A DNA stretch of 7,916 bases, from assembly GCA_947565265.1 (NCBI GenBank), contig CANOFK010000041.1, positions 1-7,916 of the forward strand. The letters are read 5' to 3'. Source of the stretch: an uncultured Clostridia bacterium. GTDB taxonomy: Bacteria; Bacillota; Clostridia; Oscillospirales; Acutalibacteraceae. Both the position numbers and the translations under genes were made by a program. The notes below the pieces were generated by a model. The model was given only the letters and a program-made list of their open reading frames with translations. It was not told the origin of the DNA and ran no database searches. This document shows, piece by piece, positions 1 through 5,977 of the stretch. How positions within the stretch are numbered: the first letter of the stretch is position 1; each line of letters starts with the position of its first letter.

Positions 1-40
1 TGCCCTCCTATTGGTTCCTTTCGGAGATTATGTAAAGTGA
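1..40 (+). CDS. Probable C-terminal tail of an upstream gene (partial, unidentified)
   Basis: Reading from base 2, this stretch gives ALLLVPFGDYVK and then a TGA at 38-40, which lies 15 bases before the cheB start. That spacing fits an upstream operon partner. A second frame, starting at base 3, also stays open to a TAA at 33-35, so the true frame is not settled. Twelve residues are too few to name a family. In related Firmicutes, flhF, flhG or a PilZ-type gene often lies near cheB, but nothing here shows which one this is. Confidence 0.35.
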   Translation, partial: ALLLVPFGDYVK

Positions 41-42
41 AG

Positions 43-48
43 AGGAGG
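43..48 (+). promoter_or_regulatory. Ribosome binding site that fixes the TTG start of cheB
   Basis: A perfect AGGAGG lies 7 bases before the TTG at 56 but 16 bases before the first in-frame ATG at 65. The spacing strongly favours the TTG start. Confidence 0.8.
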
Positions 49-55
49 GTTCAAT

Positions 56-1096
56 TTGCCAAAAATGATACGGGTGCTGGTGGTGGATGACTCCATCATT
101 GCCCGCAAGACGATCATGGAGGGGCTGGCCAAGTCACCGCGTATTGAAATAGCCGGCTACGCCATCAATGCGATGGACGCTGAGAACAAGGTGAAACAGC
201 TAAAACCCGATGTGATGACCTGCGACGTACAGATGCCCGGCATGACCGGCATCGAGTTTTTGAAAAAGCTTTTGCCCCAGCACCCCCTGCCGGTGGTGCT
301 GGTATCCTCCTTGAACCTGAAGGTGTTTGACGCCCTGCACGCCGGGGCGGTGGGCTTTGTGCGCAAACCGGACGGTGTGCAGAGCCGGGAGGGTTTCATC
401 AATTCCCTGGCCGAGGCGGTGATCGAAGCGGCCAGCGCCAAAGTGCGCCGGCCCGCTATGGTAAGGGAGCAGCCGGATCTTTCGGCGGCCCTCAACATGG
501 CGCCCCTGGCGGTTTCCCAGCCGTACCTTATTGGCCTGGGGGCCTCTACCGGCGGCACGGAGGCTACCTTGGAGGTCATGAAACGCCTGCCGGCGGATAT
601 CCCCGGCATGGTGATCGTGCAGCATATGCCGCCGGGGTTTACCAAAATGTATGCCGAGCGGCTAAACCGCCTGTGCCGCATGGAGGTGCGGGAGGCCGTA
701 AACGGCGACCGGCTCCACAAGGGGCTGGCCCTGGTAGCGCCCGCCGATTTACAGTGCCGGGTAAACCGGACCGCCGCCGGGGAGTATTACGTTTCCTGTA
801 CGCCCGGGGAGAAGGTCAGCGGCCACAGGCCCTCGGTAGACGCGCTGTTCCACTCCATGGCGGAAAACGTAAAGTGCAAGATGATCGGCATCATCATGAC
901 AGGCATGGGCTCTGACGGGGCCGAGGGCCTGTTGCGGATGCGCCGGGGCGGGGCGTATACCATCGGGCAGGATGAGGAATCCAGCGTGGTGTACGGTATG
1001 CCCGGCGTGGCCTTTGAGCGGGGCGCGGTGTGCGAGCAGGCCAGTTGCGAGCGTATCGCCAGCGTACTGATGCGCAGTTTGCAGGCAGGTAAATAG
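56..1096 (+). CDS. cheB: CheB, chemotaxis protein-glutamate methylesterase/deamidase with receiver domain
   Basis: CheB removes methyl groups from chemoreceptor glutamates and deamidates glutamines, which lets chemotaxis adapt. Phosphorylation by CheA activates it, and it acts at the receptor array. Two domains are visible. An N-terminal receiver (about 1-120) has the acidic pair D11/D12, phospho-acceptor D57 in a CDVQMP context, the conserved hydroxyl S84 and K104 followed by proline. A C-terminal esterase (about 157-340) has a GASTGG loop with nucleophile S164, H190 in VQHMPPGF, and D287 in TGMGSDGAEG, which together form the expected Ser-His-Asp triad. At 346 residues the length is normal for the family. 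The TTG start is chosen because AGGAGG lies 7 bases upstream. No cheA or cheW follows; the next gene is flgM after a structured gap, so cheB may end an upstream motility operon. Confidence 0.97.
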   Translation: MPKMIRVLVVDDSIIARKTIMEGLAKSPRIEIAGYAINAMDAENKVKQLKPDVMTCDVQMPGMTGIEFLKKLLPQHPLPVVLVSSLNLKVFDALHAGAVGFVRKPDGVQSREGFINSLAEAVIEAASAKVRRPAMVREQPDLSAALNMAPLAVSQPYLIGLGASTGGTEATLEVMKRLPADIPGMVIVQHMPPGFTKMYAERLNRLCRMEVREAVNGDRLHKGLALVAPADLQCRVNRTAAGEYYVSCTPGEKVSGHRPSVDALFHSMAENVKCKMIGIIMTGMGSDGAEGLLRMRRGGAYTIGQDEESSVVYGMPGVAFERGAVCEQASCERIASVLMRSLQAGK

Positions 1097-1122
1097 GTTT
1101 TGGGGCCCAGGGCCTTAAAACC
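1096..1122 (+). other. Hairpin directly after the cheB stop codon
   Basis: GGTTTTGGGG (1096-1105) can pair with CCTTAAAACC (1113-1122), giving ten pairs, two of them G-U, around a 7-base loop. It begins at the last base of the TAG stop. The following bases (CCTGATAAAG) are not a T-tract, so it is not a canonical intrinsic terminator. It could protect or process the cheB 3' end. Confidence 0.5.
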
Positions 1123-1136
1123 CTGATAAAGAATTT

Positions 1137-1191
1137 CATAAATAATCGGATGGCCTCTTAATTTTTTCATGGGGCCATCCGACTATTTATG
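1137..1191. repeat. 19-bp inverted repeat (18/19 matched) between cheB and flgM
   Basis: The left arm is 1137-1155 and the right arm 1173-1191. Every position pairs except 1145/1183 (A against C). In plus-strand RNA the stem can extend by a U-G and a C-G pair, leaving a 13-base U-rich loop. Neither side of the stem has a run of T, so it does not look like an intrinsic terminator. It is one of three structures in the 165-base gap between cheB and flgM, and the left arm carries one of the gap's three GGATG motifs. Confidence 0.8.
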
Positions 1192-1206
1192 TAGAACTGT
1201 ATGAAA

Positions 1207-1258
1207 TGGATGGCTATCCAAATTGTCCATCATCGCCCCATTTGGAAAAGAGGGATGA
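1207..1258 (+). promoter_or_regulatory. flgM leader with competing hairpins and CsrA-like GGATG sites
   Basis: TGGAT (1207-1211) can pair with ATCCA (1216-1220) across a GGCT loop. TCCAAAT (1217-1223) can pair with ATTTGGA (1240-1246). The two helices share bases 1217-1220, so they exclude each other. GGATG occurs at 1208-1212 and again at 1253-1257, the latter inside the flgM ribosome binding site. AGAGGGATGA (1249-1258) matches the CsrA consensus core ACARGGAUGU at 8 of 10 positions. The structures and motifs are seen directly; CsrA binding is inferred. Confidence 0.4.
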
Positions 1259-1261
1259 AAT

Positions 1262-1570
1262 ATGATTACAATGCCCCAAAAGATCGGCCCGCTGAACAGC
1301 CGGGTACGGGTAAACCAGACACGCCAGCCTGCCCCCGCCACGCCTGGGCAGGTAGCCCATAGCGGGGAAAGCTTTGATAAAGTGACGTTAAGCGCCAGGG
1401 AAGGGGCGGAGCCCCAAAAGCTGGAGTTGCAAAGCAAACTTTCCCAGGAGGTGCGCACCGCCACCACCACAGGTACCCTGGCAGCCCTGCGCCGGCAGGT
1501 ACAGGCTGGGGAATACCAGATAGACGCCGGTAGCATCGCCAAAAAGCTGTTGCTGCTGGGGGAGGTTTAA
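1262..1570 (+). CDS. flgM: FlgM, anti-sigma-28 factor
   Basis: FlgM binds sigma-28 (FliA/SigD) in the cytoplasm and blocks late flagellar transcription until the hook is finished. The protein is 102 residues long, close to the usual size. Its N-terminal half (about 1-37) is rich in Pro, Gln and Thr and probably disordered, as in the family. The family signature FDKVTLS lies at 38-44. The C-terminal sigma-binding part contains VQAGEYQID (80-88) followed by SIAKKLL (91-97), the usual closing pattern of FlgM. The ATG is preceded by AGAGGGA with 6 bases of spacing; M4 is an alternative start. The gene heads the late block, ends one base before the flgN TTG and is almost certainly co-transcribed with it. 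Its upstream region is structured and contains possible CsrA sites. Confidence 0.93.
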   Translation: MITMPQKIGPLNSRVRVNQTRQPAPATPGQVAHSGESFDKVTLSAREGAEPQKLELQSKLSQEVRTATTTGTLAALRRQVQAGEYQIDAGSIAKKLLLLGEV

Positions 1571-1571
1571 G

Positions 1572-2030
1572 TTGGAGCCGGTATATCAGCAGTACCTGGA
1601 TCATCTGGAGGAACTGAGCGCCCTGCTGGAAAAGATGACCGGTACGGCAAACCGTAAAGCCGCCGCTGCCCGTGTAGGAGACCTGGTCAAGGTAGACGCC
1701 TGCATGAAAGAGGAGCAGGCGTATAGCATGAGCCTGCGGAGCATGGACCAGCGCCGGGATAAGATGCTGAAGGCCATGGGCCTGGAAGGGCTGACCCTTT
1801 CCCAGCTAAGCGCCCATTATCCGGCAGCGTTAAAGGCCCAGGCCGCCAAAGCGGCCGAGCGGGCCCTTACCCAGTTTGAAAGCTACCGCAGCGCCGCCAA
1901 TGCGGCCAAAACCACCATGGAGCTGGCCCTACGGGACATCGAGCGGATGTTCCCGGCAGAAGGGGCGCCTCCGGCCGCGGATCCCGCCGTGGAACCGCCG
2001 CCGCGGATGAAGACAGACTTCCGCGCATAG
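1572..2030 (+). CDS. flgN: FlgN family flagellar export chaperone
   Basis: FlgN is a cytoplasmic chaperone that binds FlgK and FlgL and delivers them to the flagellar type III export gate. The 152-residue product has no signal peptide or membrane segment. It is mostly helical with long coiled-coil stretches, for example near 5-25 and 35-70. It shows the FlgN-like pattern of a helix ending in MDQRRDKML, then LTLSQL, then another long helix. The last 25 residues are Pro/Ala-rich and end in MKTDFRA, a likely flexible tail. The start is TTG at 1572, supported by GGGAGG at 1560-1565 with 6 bases of spacing. It follows flgM by one base and precedes its client genes flgK and flgL, which agrees with the assignment. 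Sequence conservation in FlgN is low, so context carries part of the call. Confidence 0.87.
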   Translation: MEPVYQQYLDHLEELSALLEKMTGTANRKAAAARVGDLVKVDACMKEEQAYSMSLRSMDQRRDKMLKAMGLEGLTLSQLSAHYPAALKAQAAKAAERALTQFESYRSAANAAKTTMELALRDIERMFPAEGAPPAADPAVEPPPRMKTDFRA

Positions 2031-2064
2031 GGCGCGGCTTGCCGTAAAGCGGCGAACACATCCC

Positions 2065-2078
2065 CGCCCTTTTGGGCG
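2065..2078 (+). other. Small GC-rich hairpin between flgN and flgK
   Basis: CGCCC and GGGCG pair around a TTTT tetraloop. A second small helix (GCCG 2041-2044 with CGGC 2050-2053) lies just upstream. No T-tract follows either, so they are not terminators. They may insulate or stabilise the 87-base flgN-flgK spacer. Confidence 0.45.
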
Positions 2079-2097
2079 CGGTGGATATGACCCCAAC

Positions 2098-2109
2098 AGA
2101 CAGGGAGGT
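2098..2109 (+). promoter_or_regulatory. flgK ribosome binding site overlapping a near-consensus CsrA site
   Basis: GGGAGG at 2103-2108 lies 9 bases before the flgK ATG. The same bases sit in AGACAGGGAGGT, which matches 10 of 12 positions of the published CsrA SELEX consensus RUACARGGAUGU. Bound CsrA would block ribosome access. The match is seen directly; the regulation is inferred. Confidence 0.4.
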
Positions 2110-2117
2110 TTTTACCC

Positions 2118-4076
2118 ATGAGCACAATATCTACGTTCAGTGGCTTTACAATGGCGCGGCTGGGCATTATGGCCTCGCAAAAAGCGCTGGAAGTCACTGG
2201 CAATAACATATCCAACATCAATACCGTCGGCTACACCCGCCAGGCCCTGGACCAGCGGGCGCTGTACATCGGCGGCGCGGATATGTACGCCTCGCAGTTT
2301 GACGTGCGGGTGGGCGCAGGCGCGCTGACCACCGGCGTTTCCCAACTGCGGGACCCGTACCTGGATATCCGCTACCGCAACGAGGCCGCCAATGTGGGCT
2401 TTTACGCTGGTAAATACTCGGTTTTACAGAGTATTTCCGCCATCTTCGATGAGGTAGGCAAGGGTGAAGAGGACAACGGCGTTATTGAGGCCGCCCTCAG
2501 CGACTTGCTGGAAAAGCTGCAAAACTTCAACACCGAGCACGCCGGCAACGAGTCCTATGACACGATGGTGCGCCAGTCTGCCCAAAACCTCATTACCTGG
2601 TTCAACGAGTATTCAAAAGAGTTGGACCGGGTCTACCAGAGTACCCAGAAAGAATTTACGGGGCAGATGGGCACGGTCAACAACCTGCTGCGGAAGATAC
2701 GGGAACTGAACGAGAGCATCAAAAAGGCCGAGATCAACAGCGGCGCCCTCTCCGACGACCAGCTCAAAGAGGGCATGGTAGGCGAGCGGGGCCAGCAGGC
2801 CCTGGAGTTGCGGGACCAGCGCAATATGCTCATCGACGAGCTGGCCCAGTACCTGCCCATTGACGTGACCTATTCCGACGAGCCCATTGGTTCGGGCATG
2901 ACGGTGGAGAAACTGACCATCACCCTTAAGGGCGACAGTTCGGCAGTCCTGGTGGACGGCATCTACTGTGGGCAGCTATCCGTGCGGCAGGTGATGAAAC
3001 AAAAGCTGGACGCCAATGGTAAACCCATGGTGGATGGGAACAACAACCCCATTATGGAAGAGGTTGACGACGAGTACCTGCGGATGGACATCTCCATTTT
3101 GGAGGATGCACGGGGCAAGCATAAAGACCGCGGGCCCGGCTCGGCGGCCAACGGTTACCCCCGGCAGTTGGAGGACCAGGACGTTAAGATGGGCTCCCTG
3201 CAAGCCATCCGGGAAATGCTGATTAAAAACGGCGAGTACTCCACCCCGGAGGAGATCAATGGTATAAAGGATCCCGTGCCGGGTTTGGGCGACCCCCAGG
3301 CTGCCACCAAACGGGGTATACTCTACTACAAAAAAGCCCTGGACGCCCTGGCCAACAAGATCGCCAAGGTGTTCAACGAGGCCAACAACATTGCCCCGGA
3401 TCCCGCCAAAGGGCCGGATGACGGGGTCAACACATTCTTTAAATATGATGCTGCCAACAATAAATTTGAACAGGATGCAAACGGCAACTATGTCCCCAAG
3501 GATGAATATAAGGACTATATAGAGTCTTTCGGCAACCTGTTCAGCAACAGCGGCGACGGGGATAATGCCGACGGCATTACGGCGGCCAACATCTCCATCT
3601 CTTCCAAGTGGTCCCACGGCGAGATCAAGATCGTGCAGACCAAGAACCCCGACGATATGGTGGAGGATCCCGACAATCCGGGGGTCAAGCGGCCTGCCAG
3701 CACGGCCAGCACCAACATTGCCCACCTGATTTCCGCCATGCAGCAGGACTACGAGTTTAAGCCTGGCGATACCTTCCCCGGTGCCGCCAGTGCCGGCACC
3801 ACCTTCTTTACCGGTAGTTTCCACGAGATGCTGGACTACATCAACGGCATTTTGGGCGATGAAACCCGGGTGACGGGGAATATCCTGGATAACTACAACA
3901 TCACGGCCCAGGAGCTGGATATGAGCCGTGACTCTGTTTCCGGCGTAGACCTGAACGACGAGGCCGTCAACATGATGGCGTTCCAGAAGTCCTATTCCGC
4001 GGCCTGCCGCCTGCTGACCACCTTGGACGAAATACTGGATAAGCTCATCAACGGCACAGGCCGGGCCGGGCTGTAA
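2118..4076 (+). CDS. flgK: FlgK, flagellar hook-associated protein 1 (HAP1)
   Basis: FlgK forms the first junction ring between hook and filament and is exported through the flagellar type III apparatus. The N-terminal rod/hook-type motif ALEVTGNNISNINTVGYTR occupies residues 23-41. The C-terminal D0 helix (about 608-645) includes SGVDLNDEAVNMMAFQKSY and TTLDEILDKLIN, the standard FlgK ending. The terminal coiled-coil segments flank a variable middle. At 652 residues it is longer than Bacillus subtilis or Escherichia coli FlgK (roughly 500-550), the extra length lying in the central region (about 230-580), where surface domains vary among species. There is no cleavable signal peptide, as expected. 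The ATG has GGGAGG 9 bases upstream. The gene lies just after its chaperone flgN and before its partner flgL. The leader contains a candidate CsrA site. Confidence 0.97.
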   Translation: MSTISTFSGFTMARLGIMASQKALEVTGNNISNINTVGYTRQALDQRALYIGGADMYASQFDVRVGAGALTTGVSQLRDPYLDIRYRNEAANVGFYAGKYSVLQSISAIFDEVGKGEEDNGVIEAALSDLLEKLQNFNTEHAGNESYDTMVRQSAQNLITWFNEYSKELDRVYQSTQKEFTGQMGTVNNLLRKIRELNESIKKAEINSGALSDDQLKEGMVGERGQQALELRDQRNMLIDELAQYLPIDVTYSDEPIGSGMTVEKLTITLKGDSSAVLVDGIYCGQLSVRQVMKQKLDANGKPMVDGNNNPIMEEVDDEYLRMDISILEDARGKHKDRGPGSAANGYPRQLEDQDVKMGSLQAIREMLIKNGEYSTPEEINGIKDPVPGLGDPQAATKRGILYYKKALDALANKIAKVFNEANNIAPDPAKGPDDGVNTFFKYDAANNKFEQDANGNYVPKDEYKDYIESFGNLFSNSGDGDNADGITAANISISSKWSHGEIKIVQTKNPDDMVEDPDNPGVKRPASTASTNIAHLISAMQQDYEFKPGDTFPGAASAGTTFFTGSFHEMLDYINGILGDETRVTGNILDNYNITAQELDMSRDSVSGVDLNDEAVNMMAFQKSYSAACRLLTTLDEILDKLINGTGRAGL

Positions 4077-4088
4077 GTAAGCATATCC

Positions 4089-4105
4089 GCGGCTAAAAAA
4101 GCCGC
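4089..4105 (+). other. Hairpin between flgK and flgL
   Basis: GCGGCT (4089-4094) pairs perfectly with AGCCGC (4100-4105) around an A5 loop. The next bases are AAACCATAAATTTT, so a T-run appears only 11 bases after the stem. It is at best a weak terminator and more likely a stabilising or processing element, because flgL clearly belongs to the same block. Confidence 0.5.
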
Positions 4106-4138
4106 AAACCATAAATTTTCAGGAAAGAAGTGAGGCAA

Positions 4139-5281
4139 ATGGTTCGGCGTATCACCACCAACGGGATGATGCAAAGCTATAAGTATAACCTGATGAAATC
4201 CTACAATAACCTGGCAGGTATCACGGAGAAAGTGACCACCCAGCGCAATTTCAACTCCTATGCGGAAAGCCCCGCCAAGGCCAGCCAGGCCTTCCAGTTG
4301 CGCCGCAGCCGCTGGAATACGGAAAACCAGATCGCCAACAGCAAGCAGGTAAGGCACAAGTTCCAGCAGGCCTGGGACTGCCTGGAGGACTCCTACCAGG
4401 ATCTGGGCCATAAAATGGCCAACTATTCCCTGCTGCGTGCCCAGAATAACCCGGATGCCGGCGGACGCCAGGCGCTGGGCGAACTCATCCGCGGCGTGGC
4501 GGACTCCATGATGGAAACCATGAACGCCAAGTATGGCGAAAACTTCATTTTCTCCGGCGCGGACGGCCAGACGGTGCCTTTTAGCTGGGGCCCGGATGGC
4601 GAGGTACTGTACCGGGGCATGAGCGTGGAGGTAAAAGCCCCCAGCGTAGAGGACATACAAAAAGATGACACCTGGATGCAGGACCCTGCCTATGCGGACT
4701 TCCTCAAGCTGTACAACACCGTGGAGAAAGAGCACACCTATGTAGACCTGGGCATGGGCATGACCGAGGACGCCAATAGCAAGCTGATTGATTCCAGCGC
4801 GTTTGATACGGCCCTCAGCGGCATCGACATGATCGGCTACGGCAAGTCCAGCAGCGTTACCCTGGATGACGGCACCGTGGTGAACGATATGCCGGACAAT
4901 ATCATCTCCATTATCCGGGAGATTGGCGATATCCTTTCCGAGTGCAGCCCGGAAGATGGCGCCTACCCCACAGACCCCAAGTATGACCAGTACGGCGGCG
5001 CCAAAAAGCGGGTAGATGCCCTGGAGAAACAGTTGGAGAACAAGCTGAATGACCTGCACGCCAATTTCGTGGAGTTGGACACCCGCGCCAGCTTTGTAGA
5101 GGCCAATGAGCTGCGCCTGGAGTCTATGGACGACTCCCTCAACGAGCAGATCGTCGACATTGAGGACATTGACCCGGCCGATGCCATCACGGCCCTGATG
5201 TGGGCCCAGTACTCTTACAATGCCGCCCTGCGCATTGGCACCAACATTCTGTCCCAGTCGCTGATTGATTATATGAATTGA
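4139..5281 (+). CDS. flgL: FlgL, flagellar hook-associated protein 3 (HAP3)
   Basis: FlgL forms the second junction layer, linking FlgK to the flagellin filament. The protein begins MVRRITTNGMM, close to the family's usual opening, followed by a long helical D0/D1 region (SYNNLAGITEKVTTQ and on). It ends with the flagellin-like D0 helix: NEQIVDIEDIDPADAITAL, then YNAALRIGTNILSQSLIDY. The start is not certain. An in-frame GTG at 4130 has AGGAAAG just upstream, while the ATG at 4139 has GAGG only 3 bases away and AGGA further up. The ATG is preferred because it gives the family-like N-terminus. At about 380 residues it is somewhat longer than B. subtilis FlgL, with extra sequence in the central variable domain. 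It sits 62 bases after flgK. Confidence 0.95.
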   Translation: MVRRITTNGMMQSYKYNLMKSYNNLAGITEKVTTQRNFNSYAESPAKASQAFQLRRSRWNTENQIANSKQVRHKFQQAWDCLEDSYQDLGHKMANYSLLRAQNNPDAGGRQALGELIRGVADSMMETMNAKYGENFIFSGADGQTVPFSWGPDGEVLYRGMSVEVKAPSVEDIQKDDTWMQDPAYADFLKLYNTVEKEHTYVDLGMGMTEDANSKLIDSSAFDTALSGIDMIGYGKSSSVTLDDGTVVNDMPDNIISIIREIGDILSECSPEDGAYPTDPKYDQYGGAKKRVDALEKQLENKLNDLHANFVELDTRASFVEANELRLESMDDSLNEQIVDIEDIDPADAITALMWAQYSYNAALRIGTNILSQSLIDYMN

Positions 5282-5291
5282 GCCGCTTATT

Positions 5292-5320
5292 TTGAACCAT
5301 CTTTGATATTGTCCTAATAT
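5292..5320 (+). promoter_or_regulatory. Possible sigma-A-type promoter before the DUF6470 gene
   Basis: TTGAAC (5292-5297) and TAATAT (5315-5320) are separated by exactly 17 bases. Each hexamer matches 4 of 6 consensus positions. The site lies in the AT-rich 60-base gap after flgL and could transcribe the DUF6470-fliW-csrA part separately. It is a weak match and needs transcript-start data. Confidence 0.3.
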
Positions 5321-5341
5321 TTCTGAAAGAGGGGATTATGT

Positions 5342-5959
5342 GTGGGCCCGTTGATTGAGATTAAGACCGTTCCAATCGAAATAGAGATGAAAACCACCAA
5401 TGCGCAACTGCTTTACTCCCGTGGCACGGCCGAAATGGAGGTCAGCCGGGAGAAAGGTGGTCTCAGCATCAAAAGCCGCCCCATCAAACTGAATGTGGAC
5501 TCTTTCCAGGCGCGCAGTTCGGTGCGCCCAACCACCATGCAAAGTGTAAAACAGGCCGCGCAGTCTGGCAAGCAGGCCGCTTACCAGGCAACAGCCACCT
5601 ACGCCAAACGGGGCCAGTTGGTTATGGATGCCCAGTTGGGCCAGGAGCTGATCACCCAGTTCGCCCAGGAAACCCAGGACGCCCAGATGGGCCGCAGCGT
5701 AGAGGACTTTGGCTTGGGCTTTTTGCCCGAGGGCGGCATTGACCTGAACTGGGAGCCCGGCCAGATGCAGATACGCTATGAGATGGATAAGCTGAATTTT
5801 GACTGGAAGACTAATGGTATGGGATTCCAGTTCGTGCCTGGCGACATTGAGTTTACCATGACCCAGCGCCCGGAGGTTATCATCAAATACGTAGGCGGCG
5901 CCGTGTATGTTCCGCCTTCGTCCGACCCCAACTACCAGCCGGTTGATGTGCGGGCCTAA
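5342..5959 (+). CDS. DUF6470 (YviE-like) flagellar-operon protein of unknown function
   Basis: This gene lies between flgL and fliW, exactly where B. subtilis has yviE, and the protein resembles that uncharacterised family (DUF6470). The 205 residues fall into three parts. The N-terminus is beta-rich (about 1-60, IEIKTVPIEIEMKTTN then repeated short strands). The middle is an Ala/Gln-rich amphipathic helical part (about 65-115). The C-terminus is beta-rich, with NWEPGQMQIRYEMDKLNFDW and the closing element GGAVYVPPSSDPNY (185-198). No signal peptide, membrane segment or catalytic motif is visible. The GTG start has AGAGGG 8 bases upstream; the ATG at 5338 is in another frame and stops at once. 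Position suggests a role in late filament assembly or FliW/CsrA control, but no function is shown. Confidence 0.85.
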   Translation: MGPLIEIKTVPIEIEMKTTNAQLLYSRGTAEMEVSREKGGLSIKSRPIKLNVDSFQARSSVRPTTMQSVKQAAQSGKQAAYQATATYAKRGQLVMDAQLGQELITQFAQETQDAQMGRSVEDFGLGFLPEGGIDLNWEPGQMQIRYEMDKLNFDWKTNGMGFQFVPGDIEFTMTQRPEVIIKYVGGAVYVPPSSDPNYQPVDVRA

Positions 5960-5964
5960 AAGGC

Positions 5965-5970
5965 AGGAGG
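5965..5970 (+). promoter_or_regulatory. Ribosome binding site that fixes the TTG start of fliW
   Basis: A perfect AGGAGG ends 7 bases before the TTG at 5978. The preceding gene stops at 5959, so the site lies in the short spacer. No in-frame ATG is near the N-terminus, which makes the TTG start secure. Confidence 0.8.
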
Positions 5971-5977
5971 GCAAGCC

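Noticed and set aside
1110..1190. Sigma-28 promoter upstream of flgM (TAAA-N15-GCCGATAT type)
   Set aside because: TAAA at 1127 with TCGGATGG and TAAT at 1159 with TCCGACTA each match only about 4 of 8 bases of the -10 element. Neither is convincing.
1137..1191. Invertible phase-variation switch like the C. difficile flagellar switch
   Set aside because: The spacer between the arms is only 17 bases, far too short for a promoter-bearing invertible segment, and no recombinase gene is in the window.
2045..2071. Sigma-28 promoter upstream of flgK
   Set aside because: TAAA at 2045 is followed at the right distance only by CCGCCCTT, which shares little more than CCG with the consensus.
2976..4112. 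Long open frame on the minus strand opposite flgK
   Set aside because: It lies opposite the well-supported flgK gene, has no family-like motif, and arises from the GC-rich third-position bias.
4089..4120. Terminator between flgK and flgL
   Set aside because: The stem is only 6 pairs and the T-run comes 11 bases later, so efficient termination is unlikely inside an evident operon.
3992..5059. Long open frame on the minus strand opposite flgL
   Set aside because: It is a codon-bias shadow of flgL. Its translation shows Val/His/Gly-rich low-information sequence and no recognisable domain.
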